This document shows, piece by piece, positions 26,201 to 39,500 of a stretch of DNA of 64,000 nucleotides; the first letter of the stretch is position 1, and each line of letters opens with the position of its first letter. The translations under genes were made by a program, and so were the position numbers. The notes under the pieces are model-generated. The model did not search any database. It was not told the origin of the DNA and worked only from the letters and a program-made list of their open reading frames with translations. Source of the DNA: Actinernus sp. WN-2022 (Eukaryota > Cnidaria > Anthozoa > Actiniaria > Actinernidae); NCBI GenBank assembly GCA_030867875.1, contig JAOWCC010001589.1, forward strand, positions 146,541,745-146,605,744, written 5' to 3'.

Positions 26201-29200
26201 GATCCACATTGAGCGTGCCATCAATAAAATAAAGAACTTCAGGATTTGGCAAGGGGATTTTCCACTAAGTTTAATTGGAGTTTCCAACCTTATGTGGAGT
26301 GTGTGTGCTTTTCTTTGCAATGCACACGACCCTCTCATTTCCGCTTAATTATGAATCCTTAAATATTGACATTAGCTTCATTAATATGAACTACACTTTT
26401 TATTAGTATTTAGAAAATCTATTATTGTATAGTGTATATGACGGCTGAATGCCGAGGTCCAAGCTGGTATTTAACAGACTTATTTCATTGTTATTCAATA
26501 ACCTTTATTTCACTAACATTCCAGTGAATTTCAATATAAAGACCTGATTAGGTATTCAAGAGCCTTAATATAGCTCATTAATAGATAGTCAAGGTCTTTA
26601 TATCATATAAAAACCTCCATATAAAAGCCTTGAATATCTAATGAGCAATGTATTGAAATTCACTGGGAACTTAAAGGTTATCGAATGGTTAGATAATATC
26701 ACTCTGACTAATCATTTAAGCTACAGTAAGATGTTTATTCATTTCGGCCTCTAGAATATTCAGCAGCAGCTGTGTTTAGGAAATGATTTAAATAATAAGA
26801 CTCCAGCTTGTGTCTGGTTGTATTCCAAAAGTGACTGTCATACTTAATTCTTTGAATACTCATTCCAATGCAAGTGTATATAACAAAGTCACACCAGCCA
26901 GCCCTGGTAACTCCCATTTGGCCCTGCACCTGAAAGTAGTATGGGTGATTTTTCTTGAGTTTGGGTTTCCCTTGAATATCCTCAGAGCAAAATGTATTGT
27001 CAGAGCAAGCATCGAGTGGAGTTACTCTGAACTTTGTTTCGGGACACTTGATCTCAATTAAACCAAAAGGTTCCTTGCACCCTTTGTCAATGACCTTTCC
27101 ATCTGGTGAAGCTGCCAAGAATGGAGAGTCCATGCTAACAACAAGACCTGACTTCATTAGTTGAATGGGTCTTCTTGTTGAGAACATATATTTCTCATAT
27201 TGCCTTAAGGCAATTGGCTCATAGATTTTGCCATGTAATGTGTATCTAGATGTGAATGGTTTAGGATGGAGTAAGCTATTAACAAAATTGTCATGATTAC
27301 GTTGACGACAGCAAACAGTTTTGAAATTTGATGAAGTAAGCCTAAACCTTCTTTCGATCTTCCATTCTGTAGATGTTGACTGTGCGCGTGTTCTCTCTTC
27401 AATATCATTGAGTTTCACTGCATCAACAGTAAGGTATTCTAGTAGGGTCTTTTCCTGGGTGTCTAATTGTTCTGGCAACTTATACTGTTCTGTAGACAGA
27501 AGAGGAAATTTAGGATATTGCTGTATGTCATTCACTAAATCAGGGGAAACTCTTTCTATACAATCAATATCACAGTAAACAGTGAAGTTTGATTCAGTGA
27601 ATGTCAGCTGGTAGCTAGCAAAAGATCCACTGGGACTTTGTCCAAACTTGGTCCCTATGTATTCTGTATTCTGTGTGGGAGCCATAATCTGTGCTAGAGC
27701 CATTTTAGGGTTAATTTTCTGTAGAGCAGCCTTCAGTTTAATTTCATCTTCAGTCTGAGTTTGTATATTATTTCTGGCTTCATATATTAAACATTTGAGC
27801 CCTTCACTATTAATAGTAGTAGTATGGTCATCCAACTTGGTCTTTTTAACTACTAAGTCCATGATTGGCTTTGGTTGAATCTTGTCACCTCGTCCTACTT
27901 TGTGCCATACCTGTAGAGACGATGTACAGGCAATCTTTGGCTGCATATCCCCTTCTTTCTCCAGATCTTTCGTATCCTTACAATCATATAGGGTAAACTT
28001 ACATAGCTGCATCATGAGTGCCAGCACATGATTGCAAAATCCCACTTTACCAGCCACACATGAACAGAATGCAAGTTTTACTGCACCAGAGAGTAAACAG
28101 AGTGCAACTTTTAAATTGTGCGGTGGTTCATTTTTTTTAAAGCTGTGATGGCATAAAGATTTCACGAAGAAAAAGTTGTTGTCACTTGCAGTTTCTATGT
28201 CTTTCAAGTACTCATCATTTAGAAAGGTTTTTGCCTTTCGTAAACCAGTCGGTACTGAGTGTTGGTGTTTGTTTGCATGATCCACGTTTTTACCAGTTTT
28301 TGAAATGTGAATGTTCATTTCAGCTTTAGTGAAAAGTGGCATAAGTTGTAGGTTGGTTGACCATCCGACTGTTGGGAACTTAACTGTGGCTAGTGCAGTC
28401 GTATCACGTGCACCGAGAGGTTGACTTGAGGTTGTATCTTGTCTCTGTTTACGTTTGGAATATATTTGATTCGGATCGGGATCAACAATATTCTGGTCGC
28501 GTCCAGTACTAATATACTCTTCTACCCTAGAAATAGAAACAGTGCAATCAATGTTACGCAAAAGATCAGATGTATTTTGAAGAGAGAAGGCCAAATACGG
28601 AAATGGATAAGACAAGTTATTACGGCTTGAAGTTTGAAAATGGCGTTTACAAGTGTGAAATTCTGACTGATCGATCGTCAATGATACATACGTGATCCGT
28701 TATCTAAACACTGAAGACTTTTAAGCAAAACATTTCCTTCTTATATCCATAAATTGAACTAGAAATGATCCAAATAATTTTATCCATTGCGTCAGGCCGT
28801 AAAAGTGCAAGTTTGGTATGGAAAACACCGGTCATGTTTACGATTCCCGCTCTTACCTTTTGACAAGTTGTGCTTTTGTTTTCAGTCCTTTTCCACGATC
28901 ACCGCGACACTTTAGCCAAAATCGAAGTTCTTCAACCTTTAGTTGTGCCGGTGGTCTTCCAGATAGCGAGGCTCCCGGTATATCTAGCTCGGAAAGCTGC
29001 ATTTTTGCCGATAATCAAAGACAAATACACACATTTTAACAATACTTGCAGGGAAAACCACAGCGTCGATGGCCTACCGACCTCGTTTTGATGCAACTCG
29101 TCACCAGAGCCCAACTCGGACAGCGTATTATGCATAGCGTGTATTAGATTGGATTATTTCAGCAAATAATGATTCATATATTTTAAAGTCAGTAGACTGA

Positions 29201-32200
29201 AGGTCAGGCCGACTTTTATAGTTGTATTTAAAGTTAATAAAGAGACCAACCCCACCTCCTTGCTTATGTGGTCTAGAATATGTGACAAAGTTATAATCAG
29301 GGAAATTATAAACCTCTTTAGTAGATTCATCCAACCAAGTTTCAGAAACACCAATGGCCGAAAAGGGAATATTGCAATATTGCAATTGAACCAACGGCAG
29401 ACCACCTAGAAATACACCACCTGCACAGAGTCACTCCAACGCTTTGCCAAGCTACATTAAACAGCTCAGATATCAAAGTTCCTTACGGAAATAAATCCTA
29501 ACAAGGTAATGGGTCCTGACCTGGTTTCCCCAAGGGCCTTTATATAGTCTTTATATCGTCCCAATGTAAACCAGTTAAGTATGGAGTACCGCATGATCAT
29601 TGTTCGGTCCCAGATTATTTTCATACTATGTGAATGATATATCGGATGCAATTAATGAAGGAGAACAAGTTATGTATACAGACGATACTACCCTATTCTA
29701 CACCGGTAAAACTGTAGACTCCGTTGTATATGCCTTAAATAGAATATTACTAGATTTAAATACTTGGTGTAAAAACAATAAGTTAATTAACAATCCATAC
29801 GGGAAAATCTAAGGCTATGCTAATTATCTTAGGGCCTTTTGAGGACCACTGAAACCAACCCTTCTCGGAGAAAAGACACTGAACTATGTTCATGAAAGCA
29901 TATGTTTGGGGTATCACTATTGACTCACACCTAACATGGCACACCCAAATTAATTCCATCTGTGAAACCTTCGGCAGAAAAGTTAATCATCTCGGAGGTT
30001 AAAATATGTGTCAAAGACTACACTACAAGTAATTTACTTTACAAGTACAGTTCCTACAATTACATATTGTAACTTAGTATGGGGTACATGCTCACCTAAT
30101 CTGACTAACGAAATCGAACACATCCATCTAAGGTAATAGATAACCTTCCTGATAACCTAACTGATAATGAAATACTAATAGCTGCTAACTGGCAACCAAT
30201 AACACATAATATATATAAAAGAAAGCTGAGCATACTGATGCATAATATCCATAGGAACCAAACCATGAATAATATCTAATTTATTTAAGGAAAACACTTC
30301 ATGTCAATACAACCTGCGAAGGACTGAATCGTTCACCATTCCAAATTACAATCTACAAATTGGAAGAACCTCACTGAAATTTAGAGGCCCAGTAGCCTGG
30401 AACACCCTACCAAATGAGATGAAACAGTTAGAGAAAATAAGGCAATCTAAATCAGTACTTAAGAAAAGCAAGAAAGTGTTGGATGACTTGACTTTTCACA
30501 AAGAAACCTGCCTTGTAACAAATAAGGACCCGGACTATTATTATTATAATTAGCCAATACATGTAAATTATCACAATGGTATCCGTATTTTATTATATAG
30601 TTACTTTTACATATATTAACTATATTTTTATCATTACTATTATTACTTTAATTAGTTTATACATCTAAATTATCACACAATGATATCCATATTGTTACTT
30701 AAGGAGTCGAACTTAGCATTATCGTATAGTTTATATTATATTAATGTAGTTTGCATGTTTTAGATTATTATCATTATCACTTTGTATTAAGTATAGCAGG
30801 TCCACATCAGCTATTTAGCTGCCATTAATCCAACCTGCTTAAACAAATAAAGTATGCGTGTATGTATGTAAAAAGTATGCGCAACGCCAAAGCCAACGCC
30901 AATGCCAAAGCCAACTGAACCCTAAAATGAACCCATTTTGAATAAAATCCTAAAGTGTATTAAAACAATATTTGAAGGGTAGTATTTACATAGTACCTAA
31001 ATTTCCGGAAAAATAAGTTTTAAACGAGGAATTTTCAGCTTTGACTGGCGGCTCAGAATGCGGTGTAGCGGAGTTCATGAGAAGGTAAGACGTCGCTTAC
31101 GGGGAGAAAGTTAACTTTCAGAATTATCACAGAAGAAAGAAATCCGTTTATCGTATGAAATTAAACTGCTCGAATGACTCGATATACTCAAACAAATGTC
31201 AGTTATCATCGACTTCCAAGTGGGAAGAAGCAGAGAGAAGTGTTGCTTGCGAATATTTCGACAGAAGATACAAGTATTTCCAAGAATTCGTTTCCGTGTT
31301 CCGAGCCGATTTCGAACGAAATAGAGTATGGAAATCTGATGCTAAATAATTTCCAAAAAATCGAAATTTTGAACTATCCATTGTCTGCAAGCTGAAGGAT
31401 TAACTGATCAAAATTTGAGGGATGTAGCTGTGATAGGAAGCGTGTAATCGTGTTTTCCATACATTTGTCTGTAAATTTTCCCGCGGACGGCTTTGACCCG
31501 TTATTACTTGTTTATACAACTCGAATTGGAATTTAGGTTGGTTTTGAGGAGGGAGAAAAATCGGAGAACCCGTAGAAAAACCCTCGGAGCAAGTGCGAAA
31601 TACCAACAAACTCAACTCACATAGGGTCGCGTCCGAGAATCGAACCTGGGACACAGATTTGAGAGGCAAAGCAGTTAACTACTGCGCCACCCCGGCTCCC
31701 CTTTTCCAAAACCTTTAGTTTTTGAGAATGTAAAAATCTACAACATAGAAGGAAATTTCAGTTGATCTACCTGATTGATCATCATTGCGTTGTATATGAC
31801 TTGACTAATGGTATTTCTATTCAAGCATGGGTGACTTTAGATTGTTTTGGTATAAACTAAAAATGGCCGAAAAAGGCACAAAATATAGCGTGTTAGAATG
31901 GAACTTTATACCTGAAATTTTTATTCAAAAGTTCTTGATCGTTATTTTTTAAATTATTAACTACTTTAACTACTTTAAACTTAGTGAGAAAATATTTCAA
32001 ATAGGTCGAAGCATTTTCTAATTACAGTCGCACAATCCAGCCGTGAGACTGCGAAATTCAGGAATGTAGTGCTACGCAATATCGTTCACAACTTTTTTAA
32101 CCTCGTCCACTCGTTCTTTATGGATAATATTAGCGGACCTAGATCTCGATATTTTATGTACGGATCTCGCCTACTGGTAAGCCCTCGGCTGATGTTATCC

Positions 32201-35200
32201 CTAAACTACCTCGCTCTCCCTTTAGACACCACACAAATGGAAACACGACCATGGATGTCTACGACTTAAAATAATTTCGCATGAGTGGAAAAGTTACGTC
32301 AATGGCTTACGGCACAATTAGCGTACGGCAAGCCGTGACATTGAAATGTGTTTCCCATTGTTTTTGTTCTTGTGATCCAACGAAATTACAGAGTTATGGT
32401 ACAGATACAGTCGTGTCGTAATTCTTCCCCACTAATACGATATAAAGTATATAAATCCCTAGTCATTTCGTGTGTTAATACCTTAGAACTGTTGGGAAGA
32501 GCTCTGATGTAATCAGGTAGATAGTCACCCAGTTCGTTGCACCAAACACGAACCCAAGAATCGATAATCCAGTTGTGACCAATGGATAGTCTAGAAACAA
32601 GGAAAATATTTAATTAACATGTGAGCAACGTCTTAATTATATATAGACTGGCATGTGTAAACACGCAACACCCCCTACCCCGGAGGCAGGAGGCCGGAGG
32701 CAGGAGGTAATACGTAATATCAATTGTGGGATCATCCTAAGAACGTGCGATTTGATTGGATGCGCAGCGTGCTTGATGTTCTTACAAATGCACGTTCAAG
32801 TAAAAAATCAAAACCAAACGTATCGGTGATTGTTTGTCGCGTGTTTATGTAGATAACGGAGATAATTTCATAGACTGGGAAGAAAACAGGTCTGACTTTC
32901 AGTTGTCAAGGGTGTGTTAAAAAAGAGGAAAATAAATGTCACGTACTTCCCAAAACTAAAAGAAAATAATCGGCGAGATAATTTTACATCGACTTGGTAC
33001 TCTAAACTAGACTAAACCGAGCACAAAATGGGAACTAAAACGTTTGAAGTCGAGAAAATTAATGTCCACATTCTAATGCCTTGTTACTCTGACATTTTCA
33101 TAAAAAAAAACACGAATCACCAAGAACTCGAAGATAACTAATTCGACGACAACTTTCATACGCCTGTTTTATGCTGAAATCTGAACAGTGAATTGCGAAA
33201 AATACAGTGGGGTTTCTCTCGTCTCGTGTAGAAATTCGTTTCAGAGGTTCCTGAATGTCCCCATTAATGTAAGCTGGCTGGGGACTATTCAAAGGATGAT
33301 CAATCAGAATTGCAAAATATAATTCGCATTTGACACACATCGGCAATCTTGGATTGAAAGCGAGTCTTCCGGTACTCACTACTAAAGCCAGTCAAATAAC
33401 CCTTACTATTTGAATTGCTTGTTGTCAGGCTCGTCAATATATTGGGTGTTGAGCGAAATGATGGTCAACCACCACTGTACAAATAAAAGACGGAAAAGAA
33501 GATTTAGGGATTCCTTTCACATTTCCCCATCAAATAAACAGCTCACAAGCTGATAAATGTTGAAAGTACGAGGCGATATCGGCTCCAAACTTCAGGCTTC
33601 GAATCCAGTTCAGAGTCCTTAAACCATCGCAGAATTGACACCGCGTAAAACGTGACAGCTTTTCTCGCACTCGCAGCTAACAGAGTTATTTGCAGTCAAA
33701 TAAAATAAAGAGAGATACCTCACCCATCAGGGAATGTAACATGTTACTCGATCGCAATGTTTAGCTTGCCAAAAATGTCGTCATCTAAGCCGATAAATCA
33801 TACATTATATGTACAATTCGGATCAATTAGCAGTAGTGATTAACGATATTTTCCCTTCACACTCCATATCTGGACACGACTGACAACACGTAAATAGTAA
33901 GGACTATGTGACCTGCATGACTTTAGTAGCGAGCAATGGAAGCCTCGCTTTCAATCCAGGATTACAACCGCGTGATAAAGGCAAATGTAGCTGCTGGTTA
34001 TTGAACGGTAACCTAAAGAGCATTCAAGTCGGGTTGTTATCGAAGGATAATCGGTGTATTTCAATGACATATTGTAAACGATAACGAGCACATGCTTTCT
34101 TTATTGAACTTTAACACACAACTCACTTGAGAACTTGAGTTTCTCTTTCTGTCACGCGTGATCCCCTGATCACCTTTATTTCAAGTAACACAACTCGACT
34201 ATTTACATTTCGCTGCTCTCGCTAAACTCCCTCTCTCTCCGTGTACTCCGCTAGAGGGTACTTTCTTAATTCATAATACGTGATAACCAAAACGTCCTGA
34301 TGGAGGTGGGGTGGATACACTACACCGAAGGTACACAAAATAATAATGCAATATTTATATAGCGCTATTTACAAAATGTCCAAGAGCGCTTTACAATGTT
34401 TGGCTCTACCAGATAAATGAATAAGAACTATAATCTAAAACCTAACTAATGTTAAAAATTGATGCTAAAAATTGTAAGTTAAGAAATGGTGATTGATAAA
34501 AAATTGATAGATACATTAATATAATAACATTTGGCTATGAAAAAATAAAAATAAATTCAGGAATAAGCATTCTTAAAAAGAAATGTCTTCAGATTATTTT
34601 TAAAACTAGAAACTGAGGGGATATATATTAGTTCCAACGACTACGCATTCCATAAACGCGGCGCACACACTGAAAAGGCACGGTGATCGTATGTCTGTAA
34701 ATTATAAGACGGCTCCCTTAATAGCATCTAGTTTGCAGAACGAAGGCAGCGCTGCGGTATATATGGCTCCAAAAGTTCCTTAAGATAACTAGGCGCAATA
34801 TCATTAACTGCCTTGTACGTAAAGAGCAGGATCTTAAACTCAATGCGCTGCTCAATAGGCAGCCAATACAGTTCAACTAAAAGTGGTGTTACATGATCGG
34901 ACTTACGAGAAAGTGTGACAAGTTGCGAGAAAGTGTGACAAAAACATAACTGATAAATGGACAGTTGTCTTGAATACTTAAATATGTCCTTTCCTAGTCA
35001 AAGTGGTTTCATAAGGTACTGTTCAGACATTCTATGTAGTTATTTCCGCTAATTAACCAAACTTGCAGTAAGTTCAGTATTACGTATTTGGTATGGAGTG
35101 GATCCTAACTTTTCTGTACCAGCTACTTTGCAGAGGTTTTTAATCAGCCGCGACTTAAAGTCTCGCCCTTTCTCAGATAAACTTTGCAACGGTTGCTGTC

Positions 35201-36499
35201 TTTTGGTTTCGTGTAGATATGACTCACTGTCGATCACAACGCGTACGTTCTCGTAGCCCCCCTTGCCGTTCTCTAGTGACAAAGAAATCAATCGCTAGAA
35301 ATTCCATGGGTTGTGTTACCATGAAAGGGGCCATATGGGCTCGCGGAGATCAGGAGCGTTCCGCTTATTACACTTTTCGTACTCTTTAATGTACCTATCC
35401 ACAATGTCTGCGATTCCAGTGTAGAAGAAGCGCTGTTGGATAAGATCGATGGACTTGTCTTTCCCGAGTTGTCCGACATCGTCATCTTAGCCCTTCATGG
35501 CACATTCATGCATTGAAGTTGATAGAACTAACTGTAACGACTCCACCCTATTGCGAACTGCGAGGATTTATGTTCCTTTAGTATCTGATGCAAAAGGCGG
35601 TCCTATGAGTCTGCTCGTGCAATTGGAGGAGTTTCATTATCCCAGTTGGCTTATTATTGGGTCAATCTGTAGCTTGACCCAATATTCACTGTACATCATA
35701 CTGAGGTCTGTCCATTGATATCATTTATTTTATAGTGTCCCCCTTTGCTCGGATTTTTTAAACTGCTATTCCAGACTGAAACTTAAATAAAGGTTCATCA
35801 TCATGAACATGGAGGCTGCAATATTTCCTTTTAAATGGCTGTGGCCTTATGATATAGGGCTTCAACCGACGGGTAAACCGTTTGTCGCCTTCATACTGTA
35901 AGTATATGCAGCGTGATAACTACATATTGCTTGCAAGTCTTCAGCCGAACAGGTACGTTTATCATTCGAGTCTTGCAGTTTGATCTTTTTCTAGGTTTCA
36001 TCGAATGTATTCCATGCCAGGCGCCACAGGATCTCTTTGAGAAACTGTATTGAAAGGGATGCGTGATAGACAATCGGCGTTGCAATTCGATTTTTCCGAG
36101 CGGTCGGCCAGCCAAAGGTGATCGTTAGCGCTCAACTTTTCAGTGGTGAGAAGATATGTCAGCGGGTTACTATCTGTTGCAACGTCAAATTTTACTAGAG
36201 TCCATATAACCATTACTTAAACTTGTCAGACAAAATACCACTTTAAAGGGAGGAACTCGTAGCGATAGGCAGAGTATATCCTATCTGATGTATTCAAATA
36301 GCGGCTACCATTAGCAAAGACTCGAGGCTCGTCAGCTCATAATTTGTCTAATTGTGCAGAACCGAGCGAGTTCTTCGTTCGAAGCATATGTGGTGGTCAA
36401 TAAAGTTTTGATCAACTTTATAGGGGGATAATCTAAGTTTCAATTAATTCATTGGGGGGCCATAAACGTTTTGACAAGAGAAGCAGATGAAATGCCCCT

Positions 36500-36538
<39 letters not shown>

Positions 36539-39500
36539 TGCAATAAATATATGAACACTCCCTTAGCAGGCCGTTTTACGGGGTGGTCCGTATTGGTCGT
36601 AACTTCTACAGGAATTCTGCAGTTTCTTCTCTTTGACGACAGTGCTATTAACCTTGGCGTAGCAGCTAATCTTTTAAATGAATCGCTAGCAAGCCATCTT
36701 TTGAAAATTCTGTAACTGCCTTCGCCAAGCATATTACCATATTTGTTTCGTGCGAGCCTAATGTTATAGGGTAACTAGCAGAAGTCTGGAGACTATAATA
36801 ATAATAATAAAGCCTTTATTTATAGAGTAAACACTAAATAGTGTATAACACTATTAACCTTGTGGCCCTCAATAGTTAGGTTACAATATATCTAACAATT
36901 GAGATATGTATCTAAATTACACAATATTGTTCCTTTATAATTTTCTTGATTCTCTCAACTTCGACAGAGATTAATTTGCTATATTTCATCGTAATTTCCA
37001 TAATTATGACTTGAACTTAATATACTCACAGCATTGGTGTTTATGTTCACGATCTTGGCTTCGATTTCTCTGTCCTTAAATCCCCCAGAGCTCCTTATCG
37101 GGCGCCAGTTATTGTTAATTGAAGGGTAAACAAGAGCAGTCTAGTCGGGTTCTCGTAGGATAGTCGGTTTATTTCAGTGTCAGACCGTAAACTGTAACGA
37201 GCATAAGCTTTATTTCTCTGACGAACAACTCACTCGAGCACGTTTATCTCTCTATGTCACGTGATCCCCTGGTCAGATGACCTACGCAGGCAGGGAACCC
37301 AGTGCATAACTAACATGACATACGATATTATATTTTAGTCATATACCACACCAGTGAATATCACTTTTCGCGCGCTCTGAAAATAAAATGACAATTTGGT
37401 GCTGGCTATTCACCTGCAGTGTGGTATATACTAAAACATTTTTTCACCTCAGTGCCGGTGAATAATTGTTAAACATTTCAAGCTTAACTAGATTAACAGA
37501 TCAGCTACGTGTACATGTCTTACTACAATAGCTTCATTCATTTCAAAGTATTTTTATAGCGTGTTGGTGCTTACTGTTTCTTGTTAATCTGATCGCATAG
37601 AAGGGCCACACTACGTACTCTCCGGAGCGACTGTTGTGGCCATGCACGTCTCGATCGCGAGGTATTTTTAACCTGTATGAAATTCCGGACCTGTTTTATT
37701 CAATCGATTTGAATTCTGTTCCGTTACCTTTATCCTACAACGGTCTGATACAGTAAGGCTTACGTTAAGAATATGTGAGAACAGTTTCGCAGAGTCTCGC
37801 TTTAGGTCGTATTCCTTTTAACCAGACTAGGTTTGAGTTTTGCAAACTGAATTGTTCGGATTTTCAATTTTAGAGAACAAAACATCTGAAAAAAAAGGTA
37901 TCGTACAGAAATTCATATACGGCCAAGCGTTCACGAATCGATCGGAAAATTAATTAATGAGATGAAACTACCAGTAGGCCTTTTCCCAAGATAGAATTGA
38001 TTGCGACTCACTAAATCTTGCCGTCCTAGCCAAAGCATCGGTTTGACTACATATTCTCACACCGGTTATTTGAATTAATTTTCTTTAGTTCTTGTCACGC
38101 TATTAGCCTTAATTAGCACAGGGTACATCAGATAAAAGTATATAAACATAGGGCTCCTAAGGGCAACTCGTTGATGGTCCGTGAGCTATTTTGGTATATA
38201 CTAACAATCACGTGACCGATGACGTCATCGTTACGGCATCACCACTAAGTGAATCGTGGGTAAATAATACCATACCTGTCCAAGTTTGAACTGTCTGCCA
38301 TTAGAAATGAGAGAGATGTTGACACGTACTTAAAATCACGCAATCGACGACGTCATCGTTACGTCATCACCATTAACTGATTGATAGCAACCCACTACCA
38401 TGCCTGTCTAGGTTTGAGCCAGCTGGCATTAGATATGAGGGAGATATGAGCATGTACTTATAATCACGTAACCGATGACGTCATCATTACTTCATTGCCA
38501 CTAAGTGATCGATATGGACCCACTATCATATCTGTCCAGGTTCGAAGTATCTGGCATTAAATGGGCACTGCATGACTAGCCTGCTTTCAGGCGGTAGATG
38601 GTGTTTTTTTCACGCAGCAAACGGATCATCGAAGCGGCCCACTACCATGTCTGTCCAGGTTTGAAGTATCTGGCATTAGATGGGCACTGCATGACTAGCC
38701 TGCTTTTATGCGGTAGATGCATGGTGTTTTTTTCGCGCAGCAAACGGATCATCGAAGCGGCCACTATATTGACCGAGCGCCGCATACCGCCTGAAAGCAG
38801 GCTACTGTATGACCAAATCTTTTCGAAACCTTGGACGGTCATTCGGAAAGTCAACGGCGAGTCGTCGAGTCACAGAAAAAAACGACGAATAACTTATCTC
38901 GGATCCACCTAGGCCTCGCGCACGGTGTTGGTGATCACTCGCGAAACAAAAACATTACTTCGTACATCGTGCGTTATACATCGTGCATCGAGCATCAGTC
39001 AGGAAGGCTCGATGCACGATGGCTGATGCACGATGCTCGAATATCGAGCCTGCATTCCTTTCATCGTGCATCCATCGTGCCTTCATCGTGCCTAGATCGA
39101 GCCTTGAATGATTTTGGATCGTGTCTTCATCGAGCCTGGCATCAAGTCATTCATTTTGCTGCAAGTTGTTTGGTTTCTTTTAAAATGTATGGGTTAGTAT
39201 CGCTATTTGTTTACGAAGGGTTGTGAAGGAATTTGGAAACGTTAGGTCAATATGGCGAAATTAGAGCTAAAAACCCACTTTTGACGCGCCCGCCAGGAAC
39301 CTTTTTATGGATGAAAACAGACCTGTACTTCACTTTAGATGCACTGAGTTTCAATTACAACTTTACGAAGAACCCGAATGGCATTATCTGGAGACAAAAA
39401 TGTGCATATTTGTGGAAGATTTGAAAGTTAAAAACAGGCACGCTGAAATCACTAGAGCCGTTGAGTGGCGATCCGATAAGCACACTGAAAAACTTGACAA

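Larger units (their letters stand above)
24613..29142. mobile_element. Complete ISL2EU DNA transposon, 4530 bp
   Basis: Perfect 74-bp TIRs (24613-24686 and 29069-29142) start ACACGCTATGCATAATACGC. AT is duplicated at 24611-24612 and 29143-29144, and the host LINE endonuclease frame is continuous once the element is removed. It carries two convergent intact ORFs: a THAP-DDE transposase (plus) and a YqaJ-type nuclease protein (minus). This pair and the 2-bp duplication are the known ISL2EU signature. Identical TIRs and open frames suggest a recent insertion. Confidence 0.93.
18841..29405 (-). mobile_element. Minus-strand LINE carrying four nested insertions
   Basis: Read on the minus strand, endonuclease blocks (29394-29145, 24612-24427, 21969-21796), linker, RT (about 20580-19760) and C-terminus (to about 19233) follow in correct order. 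An AT-rich tail ends near 18841. Excising four insertions restores contiguous sequence across each junction: 21374-21791 (TTAA), 21972-22918 (TA), 22921-24424 (TA) and 24613-29142 (AT). About 3.1 kb is LINE sequence. It is 5' truncated at about 29400 and lies in the large SLC22 intron between exons f and g. Confidence 0.88.
33998..37300 (-). mobile_element. Degenerate Ty3/Gypsy LTR retrotransposon
   Basis: Diverged direct repeats at about 33998-34265 and 37108-37300 (shared GTTATTG, GTCGGGTT, ATAGTCGGTTTATTTCA-like and GTGATCCCCTG segments) act as LTRs. A primer-binding-like site touches the inner edge of the right LTR. RNase H and integrase remnants lie between, all on the minus strand. A LINE 3' end (34333-34925) and a 38-base C tract interrupt it. 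LTR outer borders are approximate. Confidence 0.7.

Noticed and set aside
26810..27061. Plus-strand ORFs within 26735-28681
   Set aside because: They are antisense shadows of the intact YqaJ-domain gene.
31623..31701. Functional tRNA gene on the minus strand
   Set aside because: A and B boxes are present, but the acceptor and anticodon arms pair poorly and a SINE body follows directly.
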